Shown: positions 34,730 to 45,416, numbered from the stretch's first letter. The stretch is 64,000 bases of DNA from Chelativorans petroleitrophicus (GCF_025398195.1 NZ_JAODNV010000006.1:41001-105000); one strand, 5' to 3'. The notes: generated from the sequence alone by a model not told the origin. Program-made: numbers and translations.

Positions 34730-36019
34730 GTGAAGACAGCCGGCATCCGACACGACGAGATGCGCAAGCGCAACCGCGCCCTGGTGATCGATGCGGTGCG
34801 GCGGGCGGGCCAGCCTTCGCGCACCGAAATCGCCGGGATGACCGGGCTCAGCCATTCGACCATTTCGGCGATCGCCGCCGTTCTGATCGAGGAAGGCACG
34901 ATGCGTGAGGCAGGGACGGGCGAGCCGGGCGCGGCCAGGCGCGGCCGGCCGCAGGTGGCGATCGCGCTCAATTCCAAGGCGGCTTCGGTGGTCTGCCTCT
35001 ATCTCTCCTTCAACAACCTGTCCGCCGCGCTGGTCGACTATTGCGGACAGGTGATCGACACCAGGACGACGCGCATTTCGACGCTGACGGTGGATCGCGA
35101 TGCGCTGGTTCAGGCGGCGATCACGGCGGTGCGTGAGATCGCTCGCGATCATCCCGCCTTCATGCGCATCGTCTTTGCCGTGCAGGGCATTACCGATTCG
35201 GCAGGCAGGGAGCTTCAGTGGTCGCCCATCACGCCGCACCGGAACCTGCCGCTGGGCCCGGCGCTGGAGAAGGCATTCGGCGTGCCGGTGACGGTGCAGA
35301 ACGACTGCAACATGATCGCCGTGGCGCTGCGCTGGCTCAATCCGGAGCGGTATGGCGACAATTTCGTCGCCATTCTCCTCTCCCAGGGCATTGGCATGGG
35401 GCTGATGGTGGATGGCCGCCTGTTCACCGGTACGCGCTCTTCGGGCGGAGAGTTTGGACACATGGTCTACCGGCCCGGCGGAGCCCTGTGCCGCTGCGGA
35501 AACCGCGGCTGCATCGAAGCCTATGCCGGCAACTATGCCATCTGGCGGCGCGCGCATGGCCGCAGCGCGCAGGAAAGGCCGGTGGACGACATCGAGGCCG
35601 AGGAAATGCGCAAGCTGGCGGAGCAGGCGCGGCGGGAGGAAGGACTGGCCAGGCAGGCCTTCCGCGAAGCCGGCGAGGCGCTCGGCTTCGGGATTGGCAA
35701 TCTTTTCGCGCTGATCGATCCCGCTCCGGTGGCCATTGTCGGCCAGGGCACGGCGGCCTTCGACATACTGGAGCCCGAACTGCGCCGGGCGCTCTCGGAG
35801 ACCGCGGGCGGGCGGCAGGCCGGAGAGGTCACATTCGAGACGCAGCCTAATGCCCGGCCTTTCATCCAGCACGGCAGCGCGATGACGGCCCTTACCGCAT
35901 TAGACCGGGACATCTTCGGCCCCGGACTGCCGGCAAGCACCGCAGCGCGGAACGCTTCCCGTAGCGCGGCCGGCAAGAGCGCCAGGCCAAAGCAGGCGGA
36001 GCCTGAGACAAGCTCATAA
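34730..36019 (+). CDS. xylR: ROK-family transcriptional regulator (XylR-like)
   Basis: A 429-aa repressor. N-terminal winged helix ('RNRALVIDAVRRAGQPSRTE', 'GLSHSTISAIAAVLIEEG', about 20-60), then the ROK sugar-kinase fold with 'VTVQNDCNMIAVAL', 'SQGIGMGLMVDG', 'SGGEFGHMVYRPGG' and the zinc motif 'CRCGNRGCIEAYA'. The start is GTG at 34730 with GGAG 7 bp upstream; an earlier GTG at 34712 lacks one. It diverges from xylF, with a perfect palindrome between them. Likely effector: xylose or its metabolite (inference). Confidence 0.87.
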   Translation: MKTAGIRHDEMRKRNRALVIDAVRRAGQPSRTEIAGMTGLSHSTISAIAAVLIEEGTMREAGTGEPGAARRGRPQVAIALNSKAASVVCLYLSFNNLSAALVDYCGQVIDTRTTRISTLTVDRDALVQAAITAVREIARDHPAFMRIVFAVQGITDSAGRELQWSPITPHRNLPLGPALEKAFGVPVTVQNDCNMIAVALRWLNPERYGDNFVAILLSQGIGMGLMVDGRLFTGTRSSGGEFGHMVYRPGGALCRCGNRGCIEAYAGNYAIWRRAHGRSAQERPVDDIEAEEMRKLAEQARREEGLARQAFREAGEALGFGIGNLFALIDPAPVAIVGQGTAAFDILEPELRRALSETAGGRQAGEVTFETQPNARPFIQHGSAMTALTALDRDIFGPGLPASTAARNASRSAAGKSARPKQAEPETSS

Positions 36020-36079
36020 GGCGCGCCGACGGGTTTGTGTGGCCCTGCCGCAGGCGCCAGCCCGGTGTGTCGTCAAGTG

Positions 36080-37048
36080 CTACCGTATGGCGCCTGCTGT
36101 TCTCCGCAACACGGTAACAGGCTCAGGCTCGACGGTTCCGATCCTCGCCAGATCATACGGCGTGGTCTGGTAAACCTGGTTGATCCAGTTGCCGAAAAGC
36201 AGATGGGCGTGGGAGCGCCAGCGGTTGAGCGGCGGTCGGCTCGGATCGTTCTCCGGGAAGTAGTCGTGCGGCACGTGGATCGGCACGCCGGCGGCCACGT
36301 CACGCTCGTACTCTTCCTTGAGTGAGGTGGAATCGTACTCGATGTGATTGAACATGTAGAGCCGGTTGCCGGTGGGTTCGGTGAGCAGACACGGACCGGT
36401 CGCATCCGATTCCATGAGGATTTCTAGACCGGAATCCGCGGGAATGTCGGATGCGCGCACTTCCGTCCAGCGCGAAACCGGAATCGCGAAATCGTCCGAA
36501 AAACCTGCAAGATACGGCGACGCCGGCTGGTTGTTGCGGTGCCGGAACACGCCGAACGCCTTCTTCTCCAGCGTGTGCTTGGGGATGCGGTGGAAATGCC
36601 ATGCGGCCGCCATCGCGCCCCAGCAGATGAAGAAGGAGGAGTGAACGTGCGTCGTCGTCCAGTCGAAGATGCGCGTCAGTTCGTCCCAGTAGGTGACCTC
36701 TTCGAACGGCAGAAGCTCCACTGGCGCGCCCGTCACGATGAAGCCGTCGAACTTCCGGTCCGCCACCTCCTCCCAGGTCTGGTAGAAGGTGATGAGGTGC
36801 TCCTCGGGCGTGTTCTTCGCCTTGTGCGTGCCGATGCGCACCAGCGTCAGCTCGACCTGAAGCGGCGTGGCGCCGATCAGGCGGGCAAGCTGCGTCTCCG
36901 TGCGGATCTTGTTGGGCATGAGGTTCAGGAGCCCGATCTGCATGGGTCGGATGTCCTGACGCAGCGCCGTCCCCTCGTCCATGACGGACACGCCCTCGCG
37001 CACGAGCACATCGCGGGCGGGGAGCTGATCGGGAATCTTGATCGGCAT
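36080..37048 (-). CDS. metA: Homoserine O-acyltransferase, predicted acetyl type
   Basis: A 322-aa cytoplasmic enzyme that acylates L-homoserine at the start of methionine synthesis. The nucleophile is Cys142 in '[12 protein letters not shown]', and the 'NHIEYDS' motif supplies His and Glu. At position 111 there is Glu ('[10 protein letters not shown]'); in the family Glu here selects acetyl-CoA and Gly selects succinyl-CoA, so the product is predicted to be O-acetylhomoserine despite the usual name homoserine succinyltransferase. The leader carries a SAM-II riboswitch and a terminator. Convergent with the ROK gene. Confidence 0.94.
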   Translation of the reverse strand: MPIKIPDQLPARDVLVREGVSVMDEGTALRQDIRPMQIGLLNLMPNKIRTETQLARLIGATPLQVELTLVRIGTHKAKNTPEEHLITFYQTWEEVADRKFDGFIVTGAPVELLPFEEVTYWDELTRIFDWTTTHVHSSFFICWGAMAAAWHFHRIPKHTLEKKAFGVFRHRNNQPASPYLAGFSDDFAIPVSRWTEVRASDIPADSGLEILMESDATGPCLLTEPTGNRLYMFNHIEYDSTSLKEEYERDVAAGVPIHVPHDYFPENDPSRPPLNRWRSHAHLLFGNWINQVYQTTPYDLARIGTVEPEPVTVLRRTAGAIR

Positions 37049-37060
37049 GACACAGACTCC

Positions 37061-37096
37061 AAAAACAAAAGACCGGCGGCGAGGTCGCGGCCGGTC
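37061..37096 (-). terminator. Intrinsic terminator in the metA leader
   Basis: On the minus strand: GACCGGC (37096-37090), loop, GCCGGTC (37077-37071), then TTTTGTTTTT. It lies only 12 bp before the metA ATG and after the SAM-II aptamer, so it can act as the switch's expression platform. Confidence 0.85.
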
Positions 37097-37113
37097 TCCA
37101 ACGGATTGTCCAT

Positions 37114-37169
37114 CGGCCTTTTAGCGACTTATTTTACGTGGCTGCAAGCCGACCGGCCAAATCACCACG
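37114..37169 (-). promoter_or_regulatory. SAM-II riboswitch (metA motif)
   Basis: The minus-strand transcript shows stem P1 CGTGG (37169-37165) pairing with CCACG (37141-37137), the conserved 'GATTT' and 'TTGCAG' stretches and the 3' 'CGCTAAAAGG' that closes the pseudoknot, as in SAM-II. GGCC in loop 1 (37153-37158 region) can pair with the 3' GGCC. It senses S-adenosylmethionine and controls metA. Confidence 0.93.
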
Positions 37170-37257
37170 GATGAGCGTCACATTTACGCTTGGCGCCCCT
37201 TTGCGTCAATGGACCTGATGCGATAAAGCAGGCCGCCTGATCTAGTGGAACCATCCG

Positions 37258-38358
37258 ATGACCTTGCCCGAACGTCCGGAGCCGAAACCCGGAATCATGG
37301 AAATCGCCGCCTATGTGCCGGGCCGCGAAAGCGCGCCGGGCGTGGCGAAAGTCTGGAAACTTTCCTCCAATGAGACGCCTCTCGGCCCCTCTCCGGCGGC
37401 GCTGGAGGCGATCGAGGCGGCGCGCCGCCATCTGGAGCTTTACCCGGATGGTTCCGCCACCAGCCTGCGCGAGGCGATTGCCGAGGTCCACGGGCTCAAC
37501 CCGGCCAACATCCTGTGTTCGAACGGTTCGGACGAGCTTCTGGGCCTGCTCGCGCAGACCTATCTTGGGCCTGGCGACGAGGGCATTTATTCTGAGCACG
37601 GCTTTCTCGTCTATCGCATCCAGATCCTGGCGGCAGGCGCCACGCCGGTCGTGGCGAAGGAGAAGGACGAGCGCGCCGATGTCGATGCCATACTGGCCGC
37701 CGTCACCGGGCGCACGAAGATCGTCTTCCTTGCGAACCCGAACAACCCGACCGGCACCTACCTGCCAGTCGATGAGGTGCGCCGCCTTCAGGCGGGTCTG
37801 CCCCGGCATGTGCTGCTCGTGCTCGATGCGGCCTATGCGGAATATGTGCGGCGCAACGACTATGAGGCGGGCATCGAGCTCGTTTCTTCGTCCAACAATG
37901 TCGTCATGACCCGCACATTCTCGAAGATCTACGGGCTCGCGGGCCTGCGTATCGGCTGGATGTACGCTCCGGCGCATGTGATCGATGCCGTGAACCGTGT
38001 GCGCGGGCCATTCAACGTCAACGCACTGGCGATCGCGGCGGGGGCTACGGCCATTCGCGACCGCGCGCATGTGGAGCGCGCCGTGGCCCATAACGAAACC
38101 TGGCGGGAATGGCTGACCAGGGAACTGGGCAAGCTTGGTCTCCGCGTGACGCCGAGCATCGGCAATTTCCTCCTCATTCACTTTCCCCCGGAGGGCGGCA
38201 AGACGGCCGAGGCCGCCGATTCCTTCCTCACTGCGCGCGGCTATATCCTGCGCCGGGTCTCCTCCTACGGCTTTCCCAATGCGCTCCGCATGACGGTCGG
38301 CCTTGAGGAGGCCAATCGCGGTGTTGTCGCCGCTCTCAGCGAATTCATGGGCGCTTGA
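37258..38358 (+). CDS. hisC: Histidinol-phosphate aminotransferase
   Basis: A 366-aa class I/II PLP aminotransferase that converts imidazole-acetol phosphate to histidinol phosphate, and often serves tyrosine/phenylalanine synthesis too. '[20 protein letters not shown]' (substrate region), '[11 protein letters not shown]', and the PLP-Lys block '[15 protein letters not shown]' (about residues 220-235) are present. It is followed 3 bp later by a prephenate/arogenate dehydrogenase gene, so its physiological partner may be tyrosine synthesis. Promoter region shared with the divergent metA leader. Confidence 0.92.
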   Translation: MTLPERPEPKPGIMEIAAYVPGRESAPGVAKVWKLSSNETPLGPSPAALEAIEAARRHLELYPDGSATSLREAIAEVHGLNPANILCSNGSDELLGLLAQTYLGPGDEGIYSEHGFLVYRIQILAAGATPVVAKEKDERADVDAILAAVTGRTKIVFLANPNNPTGTYLPVDEVRRLQAGLPRHVLLVLDAAYAEYVRRNDYEAGIELVSSSNNVVMTRTFSKIYGLAGLRIGWMYAPAHVIDAVNRVRGPFNVNALAIAAGATAIRDRAHVERAVAHNETWREWLTRELGKLGLRVTPSIGNFLLIHFPPEGGKTAEAADSFLTARGYILRRVSSYGFPNALRMTVGLEEANRGVVAALSEFMGA

Positions 38359-38361
38359 GCC

Positions 38362-39306
38362 GTGGCTGAACCGCTTTTTGAGAGAATCGCCCTTGTCGGC
38401 ATCGGCCTCATCGGTTCGTCCATCGCCCGCGTGGTGCGGCGCGAGGGGCTGGCTGGCACCATCGCCATTTCGACGCGCCGCGCGGAGACGCTGGCGCGCG
38501 CGAAGGAGCTCGGCCTGGGGGATGAATATCACGCGAGGGCAACGGATGCGGTGGCTGACGCCGATCTGGTCATCGTGTCGGTTCCGGTCGGCGCGTCCGG
38601 GCAGGTTGCCGCCGATATCGCCCCGAGCCTCAAGCCCGGAGCGATCGTCACCGATGTGGGTTCCACGAAGCGGTCTGTCATCGAGCAGATGGCGCCCGTG
38701 TTGCCCGAGCACGTGCATTTCATACCGGGGCATCCCATTGCCGGTACCGAGCATTCAGGCCCCGACGCCGGGTTCGCGGAGCTTTTCGAGGGACGTTGGT
38801 GCATCCTGACGCCGCTTCCGGGTACGGACCCGCAGGCTCAGGAGAAGCTCGCGCAATTCTGGCAGCGCTGCGGGTCGAAGGTAGATACGATGGACCCGGA
38901 GCACCACGACATGGTGCTCGCCATCGTCTCGCATCTGCCGCACATCATCGCCTACAACATCGTGGGCACGGCCGATGATCTGGAGACGGTGACGAAGTCG
39001 GAGGTCATCAAGTATTCGGCCTCGGGCTTCCGCGATTTCACCCGTCTCGCCGCCTCGGACCCGACCATGTGGCGGGACGTGTGCCTGCACAACCGCGATG
39101 CGATCTTGGAAATGCTCGCCCGGTTCATGGAAGATCTGTCCGCCTTGCAGCGGGCGATCCGCTGGGGCGACGGGGACAAGCTCTTCGATCTCTTCACCCG
39201 TACCCGTGCCATTCGCCGCTCCATCATCGAGGCGGGGCAGGAGGTGGACCTGCCCGACTTCGGCCGGCAGGTGGTGATCCATCCGCCGAAACGGGAAGAG
39301 GACTAG
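38362..39306 (+). CDS. tyrC: Prephenate/arogenate dehydrogenase
   Basis: A 314-aa NAD(P)-dependent enzyme that decarboxylates prephenate (or arogenate) in tyrosine synthesis. Rossmann motif 'ALVGIGLIGSSIARV' (about 10-24), 'DVGSTKRSV' and the active-site 'PGHPIAGTEHSG' (about 121-132) are typical of TyrA-type dehydrogenases. No chorismate-mutase or ACT domain is fused. The start is GTG at 38362, 3 bp after the hisC stop, an operonic pair. Whether prephenate or arogenate is preferred cannot be told from the sequence. Confidence 0.9.
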   Translation: MAEPLFERIALVGIGLIGSSIARVVRREGLAGTIAISTRRAETLARAKELGLGDEYHARATDAVADADLVIVSVPVGASGQVAADIAPSLKPGAIVTDVGSTKRSVIEQMAPVLPEHVHFIPGHPIAGTEHSGPDAGFAELFEGRWCILTPLPGTDPQAQEKLAQFWQRCGSKVDTMDPEHHDMVLAIVSHLPHIIAYNIVGTADDLETVTKSEVIKYSASGFRDFTRLAASDPTMWRDVCLHNRDAILEMLARFMEDLSALQRAIRWGDGDKLFDLFTRTRAIRRSIIEAGQEVDLPDFGRQVVIHPPKREED

Positions 39307-39345
39307 CGCCGGGCGCTATCCTGAAAAGGCAGGCATTTGCCGCTG

Positions 39346-40329
39346 CTATACCGGCGGGATCGTTCCCAGCGGAATGAAGCCGAGAAACAAGCGGCCCTTT
39401 CTTATGTTCAGGGTGACGGGCGTGTCGCTCAGGCTGCTCAGTGCCGAGGCCGCCGTCATGATCTCCTCGCGCGCGTCGGGAAAAATCCGCGCCAGATAGT
39501 CCATGACGATCTGCGGATCGCTGAAGCTCACTCTAAGCTGGGCATCGATCCACCCGTTCTCATCGATGGAGATGGGGCCGGAGACGGAAATTTCCGCGTT
39601 CTGGCCCGCAAGACCGACGACAAGCTCGCGGATTTCCGCCGACCGGCCATAGGGGTCGAGCCGCCCTTCAACGGCCATGGTCACGCCATCTTTGATAAGC
39701 ACGAGGGCACGGCCGTCGAGCGGCGCAAGATCGGGCGCGATTTGCGCGCCTGGCTGAAGACCGCGAAAGCTTATCGCCGCTTCCACGGCATCGCCCTGCT
39801 GGCGCGCATGGACTTCCATCGCGGTCAGTGTGGCAAGCGGTGCGGTGTCGCCTTCCTGCGCGGAGATCGCAAGCTGCTCACCCCTGACCGAAATGCGCTC
39901 TGGCAGGGGGTCGGCAAGCCGCGCGCCGGCACGCAGACTCTCCCAGCGGATCTCCATGGGCACGAGAAGCGGCAGCACGACGGCCGCGGGCGAATCGATT
40001 TCGCCCACTACGCGGGACGGCCTGTAGACATGAGCGGCGGAGCGCATGGCGCCCGCACGAACGGAGATGCCCTTTTTCACGTTCTCGTAGAAGACGCTGC
40101 GGCAGAACAGCCCGATCCGGAACGGATAGCCTCCGGCTTCCGGCTCCTCGCAATAGGCGCGAACGCCATTGCCGTTCATTCCCCTGATCGTGGCGGCCAC
40201 TTCGCTTTCAAGCGCCCGGGCAGCGGCGAACCATGCACCGGTATAGCCCAGCGCGAAGACGAGAATCGCCGCGCCCAGAAGCAGAATGCGGCGGGTGAAG
40301 CGAGAGCCTTTTTGTCTTCCGGATGGCAT
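39346..40329 (-). CDS. DUF2125 membrane-anchored protein
   Basis: A 327-aa protein with a basic N-terminus (MPSGRQKGSRFTRR), one helix (about 15-37) and a large beta-rich domain with conserved 'GYPFRIGLFC' (about residues 66-75, two nearby Cys) and 'YRPSRVVGEIDSP'. DUF2125 is widespread in alphaproteobacteria and of unknown function, probably periplasmic. It is divergent from the ChaC-like gene and convergent with tyrC. Confidence 0.85.
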   Translation of the reverse strand: MPSGRQKGSRFTRRILLLGAAILVFALGYTGAWFAAARALESEVAATIRGMNGNGVRAYCEEPEAGGYPFRIGLFCRSVFYENVKKGISVRAGAMRSAAHVYRPSRVVGEIDSPAAVVLPLLVPMEIRWESLRAGARLADPLPERISVRGEQLAISAQEGDTAPLATLTAMEVHARQQGDAVEAAISFRGLQPGAQIAPDLAPLDGRALVLIKDGVTMAVEGRLDPYGRSAEIRELVVGLAGQNAEISVSGPISIDENGWIDAQLRVSFSDPQIVMDYLARIFPDAREEIMTAASALSSLSDTPVTLNIRKGRLFLGFIPLGTIPPV

Positions 40330-40448
40330 TTGTTCCTTCCGCTATGGTTTCCCGGTCTTGGCGGGCGGCCATCAATTCCATTAGCGTGCAGAACGCCTTC
40401 CGCCGAATCAACGCCCGCCCGTCGCAACAGATCGAGAAGTCAGGGGAA

Positions 40449-40982
40449 ATGGACGATTTTTGGGTCTTTGGTTATGGCTCTCTTATGTGGAGGCCCGGCT
40501 TCGCTCACGTCGAGACGCGCAAGGCGAGGCTTCACGGCTATCGGCGCTCCCTATGTGTCCATTCCCATGTGCATCGCGGCACGCCGAACCGGCCGGGCCT
40601 AGTGCTCGGCCTCGACCGGGGCGGCTCATGCCTGGGGCTTGCCTTCCGCGTGCCTGGTGCACTCTATGACGAGGTGATCGCCTATCTGCGCGAGCGCGAG
40701 CTGGTAACGAGAGTATACCTCGAAAAGCGGCTGAGGGTCCGGTTTCTTGACGGAGGCGAGGCCGTGGCCGTGGCTTACGTGGTGGACCGCACGCATGTGC
40801 AGTATGCGGGCCGGCTGAATGTGGAGGATGCCGCCCGGAGGGTTGCGGGCGCCATCGGGCAATCCGGGCGCAACGAGGAATACGTGCTCAACACCGTGGA
40901 GCACCTGAAGGCGCTCGGCATCCGCGATCACTGGCTGGAGGCTGTGGCGGCGCGGCTTTCCAGGCAGGCGGCCGCCGAATGA
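40449..40982 (+). CDS. Gamma-glutamylcyclotransferase, ChaC type
   Basis: A 177-aa enzyme with the ChaC signature 'VFGYGSLMWRPGF' (about 6-18) that forms the pyroglutamate-binding loop, and a Glu-bearing 'YLRERELVTRVY' helix that would supply the catalytic acid. ChaC proteins cleave gamma-glutamyl bonds of glutathione, releasing 5-oxoproline and Cys-Gly. 'NEEYVLNTVEHLKALGI.D' closes the fold. Standing alone between DUF2125 and hbd. Confidence 0.88.
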   Translation: MDDFWVFGYGSLMWRPGFAHVETRKARLHGYRRSLCVHSHVHRGTPNRPGLVLGLDRGGSCLGLAFRVPGALYDEVIAYLRERELVTRVYLEKRLRVRFLDGGEAVAVAYVVDRTHVQYAGRLNVEDAARRVAGAIGQSGRNEEYVLNTVEHLKALGIRDHWLEAVAARLSRQAAAE

Positions 40983-41001
40983 CGGGATCTGACGGGTCCG
41001 T

Positions 41002-41883
41002 CTACCGCGTCGGCACCGGCGGGTCCTCGCGGTAATCGTAGAAGCCGCGGCCCGTCTTGCGGCCGAGCCATCCCGCCTCGACATACTTCACCAGAAGCGG
41101 GCAGGGCCGGTATTTCGAATCCGCCAGCCCTTCATAGAGCACCTGCATGATGGAAAGGCAGGTGTCCAGCCCGATGAAGTCGGCAAGCTGCAGCGGTCCC
41201 ATCGGGTGGTTGGCGCCGAGCTTCATTGCCGTATCGATCGCCTCGACCGACCCCACACCCTCGTAAAGGGTGTAAATGGCCTCGTTGATCATCGGCATGA
41301 GAATCCGGTTGACGATGAAGGCGGGGAAATCCTCGGCCACCGTGATGGTCTTGTCGAGGCTTTCCACAAAGGCGCGGGCGGCTTCGAAGGTGGCGTCCTC
41401 CGTGGCGATGCCGCGGATGATCTCCACCAGTTTCATCACCGGCACCGGGTTCATGAAATGTATGCCGATGAACCGTTCCGGACGATCGGTCTGTGCGGCG
41501 AGCCGCGTGATCGAGATCGAGGAGGTGTTGGTGGCGATCAGGGCTTCCGGATTCAGCACCGGGCAAAGCTTGGCGAAAATCTTGCGCTTGATTGCCTCGT
41601 CCTCGGTTGCCGCCTCGATGACCAGATCGGAGTCCGCAAGGTCTTCCAGCGTATCGGCCGGCGTAATCCGTGCGAGGGCCTCCCGCCGGGTCTTTTCGTC
41701 AAGCTTGCCGGAGGCGATCTGGCGCGCCATGTTGCCGCTCACAGTCGCGATGCCCGCCTCGATGCGTTCCCTGGAAATGTCGTAGAGCTTTACCTGGTAT
41801 CCGGCCACCGCCGTCACATGGGCGATGCCACTGCCCATCTGACCGGCACCGACGATGCCCACCGTCCTGATAGTGCTCGTCAT
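41002..41883 (-). CDS. hbdA: 3-hydroxybutyryl-CoA dehydrogenase
   Basis: A 293-aa NAD-binding enzyme oxidising or reducing 3-hydroxybutyryl-CoA. 'VGIVGAGQMGSGIAHVTAVAG' (split; GxGxxG near residue 13), 'ATNTSSISITRLA', the catalytic 'GIHFMNPVPVMKLVEII' (His about 145) and 'DFPAFIVNRILMPMINEAI' are conserved. It follows etfA by 105 bp on the same strand, a frequent rhizobial arrangement that joins it to beta-oxidation electron transfer. Confidence 0.93.
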   Translation of the reverse strand: MTSTIRTVGIVGAGQMGSGIAHVTAVAGYQVKLYDISRERIEAGIATVSGNMARQIASGKLDEKTRREALARITPADTLEDLADSDLVIEAATEDEAIKRKIFAKLCPVLNPEALIATNTSSISITRLAAQTDRPERFIGIHFMNPVPVMKLVEIIRGIATEDATFEAARAFVESLDKTITVAEDFPAFIVNRILMPMINEAIYTLYEGVGSVEAIDTAMKLGANHPMGPLQLADFIGLDTCLSIMQVLYEGLADSKYRPCPLLVKYVEAGWLGRKTGRGFYDYREDPPVPTR

Positions 41884-41988
41884 TTTCCCGATCCTGCCGC
41901 AGGCGACCTACTCATTGCGTCGCAACGTATATGGACGGCGATGTGCCGTCCACTGGTCTTGCCGACTCTGCACGCGCTTCGGTGTTTG

Positions 41989-42918
<930 letters not shown>

Positions 42919-42945
42919 GAGTATCCGTCCTTTCCAAGCGCCTGA

Positions 42946-43695
42946 TCAAAGTACGCCGGCTTCGTTCTTCAGCTTGTCCACCAGCTCGGCCACGGAGGCG
43001 ACCTTGACGCCCGCCTTGCGGCTTGCCGGCTCCTCCGTTTTCAGCACCTTGAGCCGCGTCTTCACCGTGACGCCGTAGTCCGCCGGGCTCTTCTCATCGA
43101 GCGGCTTCTTCTTGGCCTTCATGATGTTTGGCAGAGAGGCATAGCGCGGCTGGTTGAGCCGCAGATCCGTGGTCACGATCGCAGGCAGCTTCAGCTCCAC
43201 CACCTGGAGCCCGCCATCCACCTCGCGCGTCACCGTGAGTGTCTCGCCGCCCACCTCCACCTTGGAGGCGAAGGTGCCCTGCGCCCAGCCGAGAAGAGCA
43301 GCCAGCATCTGCCCCGTCTGGTTGGCATCGTCGTCGATCGCCTGCTTACCTAGAATGACGAGGCCGGGCTTTTCCTCCTCGGCGATGCCCTTCAGGATCT
43401 TGGCCACGTCGAGCGGCTCGACCGTCTCGTCAGTCTTGACCAAAATGGCGCGGTCCGCGCCCATGGCAAGCGCCGTACGCAGCGTTTCCTGCGCCTTCTC
43501 GGGGCCGACCGAAACGGCAACGATCTCGTCCGCCTTGCCCGCTTCCTTGAGCCTTATCGCTTCCTCAACCGCGATCTCGTCGAACGGGTTCATCGCCATC
43601 TTCACATTGGCAAGCTCGACGCCTGAACCGTCCGCCTTCACGCGCGGCTTCACATTCGCGTCGATCACCCGTTTCACAGCAACAAGGACTTTCAT
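42946..43695 (-). CDS. etfB: Electron transfer flavoprotein beta subunit
   Basis: A 249-aa AMP-binding subunit of ETF. '[20 protein letters not shown]', '[17 protein letters not shown]', '[20 protein letters not shown]' and '[20 protein letters not shown]' are the family blocks. The ATG at 43695 is preferred to the TTG one codon earlier. It heads etfBA-hbd; a 181-bp gap separates it from the rhomboid gene upstream, so it probably has its own promoter. Confidence 0.96.
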   Translation of the reverse strand: MKVLVAVKRVIDANVKPRVKADGSGVELANVKMAMNPFDEIAVEEAIRLKEAGKADEIVAVSVGPEKAQETLRTALAMGADRAILVKTDETVEPLDVAKILKGIAEEEKPGLVILGKQAIDDDANQTGQMLAALLGWAQGTFASKVEVGGETLTVTREVDGGLQVVELKLPAIVTTDLRLNQPRYASLPNIMKAKKKPLDEKSPADYGVTVKTRLKVLKTEEPASRKAGVKVASVAELVDKLKNEAGVL

Positions 43696-43876
43696 CAACC
43701 TACCTCTTTTGCCTCGCCGTACCCGACTAGCACTCCGGCGCTTCTATCCGATTGTCGATTTCCGCCATAATTCAAAAGAAAACGGACACAGCATGGTGCT
43801 GGAGGAACGTCTCGCCGCAGGCCGCCGGACCGTAGTGAGACCTGACGCATACGTCAACACGCGCGGAACGCCGGGC

Positions 43877-44590
43877 CTATTCGAGCTCCACGGCGTCCGG
43901 CGTGGCGACATGGCGGTCGAACAGCGGCACGCCGCGCCGGCGCAGAAGCACGACCAGCACGCTGCCGGCCAGGATGCCTCCTATATGCGTCGCCCAGGAA
44001 ATCTGGTTCCCAGGATCGGTGAAGAACATCAGAAACTGCGAACCGATCCAGAGCGCCAGCGCCACGAAGGCCGGAACGCGCAGTGGAATGCGACCAAGCG
44101 CCAGCACCCACAGCTTCACGCGGGGATGCAGGATCAGGTAGGCCGCGACCACGCCGGCCACTGCACCCGACGCGCCGATGAGCGGTGCCTGGGATTCGGG
44201 TGCGATCATGCCGTGGAAGGCCGCTCCCGCGGCCGCGCAGGCGATGTAGAAGACAAGATAGCGAAAGTGGCCAAGGGCGTCCTCGACATTGTCTCCGAAG
44301 ACCCAGAGGAAAAGCATGTTGCCGCCGAGGTGCAGCAGGCCGTCGTGCAGGAATGAATAGGTGACGTAGGTGAAGGGAGGTGGCACCAGCTCCAGTTCCG
44401 GAGGCAGCACCGCCATATCGTAGGCGACGGAGGGGATGTAGCCGAGCCCGATTGCGGCAAGCTGCATCGTGCCGATGCCGCCCAGAGAGGTGACAAGCCA
44501 TATGACGATGTTGAGCCCGATGATCGCCAGCGTCACGTATTGACGTTTGATGTGGCGCAGGCGGTTGGAATCGTGGAGCGGTATGAACAT
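43877..44590 (-). CDS. Rhomboid-family intramembrane serine protease
   Basis: A 237-aa polytopic protein with six helices. Rhomboid marks: 'FTYVTYSFLHDGLLHLGGNM' (HxxxxHxxxN region, about 75-95), catalytic Ser in 'GASGAVAG' (about 140) and His in 'SWATHIGG' (about 205). It should cleave membrane helices; substrates unknown. 27 bp after the adenosyltransferase gene. Confidence 0.9.
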   Translation of the reverse strand: MFIPLHDSNRLRHIKRQYVTLAIIGLNIVIWLVTSLGGIGTMQLAAIGLGYIPSVAYDMAVLPPELELVPPPFTYVTYSFLHDGLLHLGGNMLFLWVFGDNVEDALGHFRYLVFYIACAAAGAAFHGMIAPESQAPLIGASGAVAGVVAAYLILHPRVKLWVLALGRIPLRVPAFVALALWIGSQFLMFFTDPGNQISWATHIGGILAGSVLVVLLRRRGVPLFDRHVATPDAVELE

Positions 44591-44617
44591 CGGCCGGCGC
44601 CGGTAACGTCCGGCTCT

Positions 44618-45199
44618 TCAGCGATTCTCTCCGGGCACCCATAGCACGTCATAGGCACCCTTGCCATTGACGCTCCGGGCGGCGACGAAGAGAAAGTCGG
44701 AAAGGCGGTTGATGTAGCGCAGTGCCTCCTCGCCCAGCTGTTCCCCGGGCGTGCGGTCGAGCTCCACCATCAGCCGTTCTGCACGCCGCGTAATGGTACG
44801 GGCCAGATGCAGCGCGGCCGCGGCGGGCGTGCCGCCCGGCAGTATGAAGGACGTGAGCGGTGCGAGCTCCGCATTGAGTGCGTCGATTTCCCGTTCGAGC
44901 CGCTCGACCTGGGCAGCGACGATGCGCAGCGCGCCCGCACCGCCCTTCCGGCTTCCGTCAGGTGTGGCGAGATCCGCGCCTAGATCGAAGAGGTCGTTCT
45001 GGATCCGTCTGAGCATCGCATCGATGGTAGGGTGATCCTTCTGCGTGTGGACGCGCGCCATGCCTATCGCCGCGCTGGCCTCGTCCACGGTTCCGCATGC
45101 GGCCACGCGCAAGTCGCATTTCAATCGTCTTTCGCCGCTGTTCAGGCCGGTCGTTCCGTCGTCGCCGGTTCTGGTATAAATCTTGTTGAGCTTCACCAT
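44618..45199 (-). CDS. Cob(I)alamin adenosyltransferase, PduO type
   Basis: A 193-aa enzyme that transfers the adenosyl group of ATP to cob(I)alamin, making coenzyme B12. 'KIYTRTGDDGTTGL' (ATP site), 'VDEASAAIGMAR', 'LFDLGADLATP' and 'RYINRLSDFLFVAAR' match the PduO/MMAB group. No B12-dependent mutase is in the window. It lies between HIG1 and rhomboid. Confidence 0.93.
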   Translation of the reverse strand: MVKLNKIYTRTGDDGTTGLNSGERRLKCDLRVAACGTVDEASAAIGMARVHTQKDHPTIDAMLRRIQNDLFDLGADLATPDGSRKGGAGALRIVAAQVERLEREIDALNAELAPLTSFILPGGTPAAAALHLARTITRRAERLMVELDRTPGEQLGEEALRYINRLSDFLFVAARSVNGKGAYDVLWVPGENR

Positions 45200-45215
45200 G
45201 CGGCGCGATCCCCGA

Positions 45216-45416
45216 TCAATTTCCGGCCTGGCTGAACCACAGGGCCAGCATGATAAGCACCACCGCGACGAATTGCAGCGCCACGCGAGCCTGCATCAGC
45301 TTGTTGGACGTGTTGCCCGAGCCGCCGCGCATCATGTTGATCAAGCCGCGGATCAGCACGAAGACGACCGCGACCATGACGGCGACGGCGAGGATGTTGA
45401 ATATGGTGGATGACAT
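45216..45416 (-). CDS. HIG1-domain twin-transmembrane protein
   Basis: A 66-aa protein with two helices (about 4-24 and 44-62) joined by 'MMRGGSGNTSNKLMQARVAL', the HIG1 (RCF1-like) signature around QARV. Alphaproteobacterial members are relatives of the mitochondrial respiratory supercomplex factor. It leads the HIG1-adenosyltransferase-rhomboid group; 16 bp to the next gene. Confidence 0.86.
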   Translation of the reverse strand: MSSTIFNILAVAVMVAVVFVLIRGLINMMRGGSGNTSNKLMQARVALQFVAVVLIMLALWFSQAGN

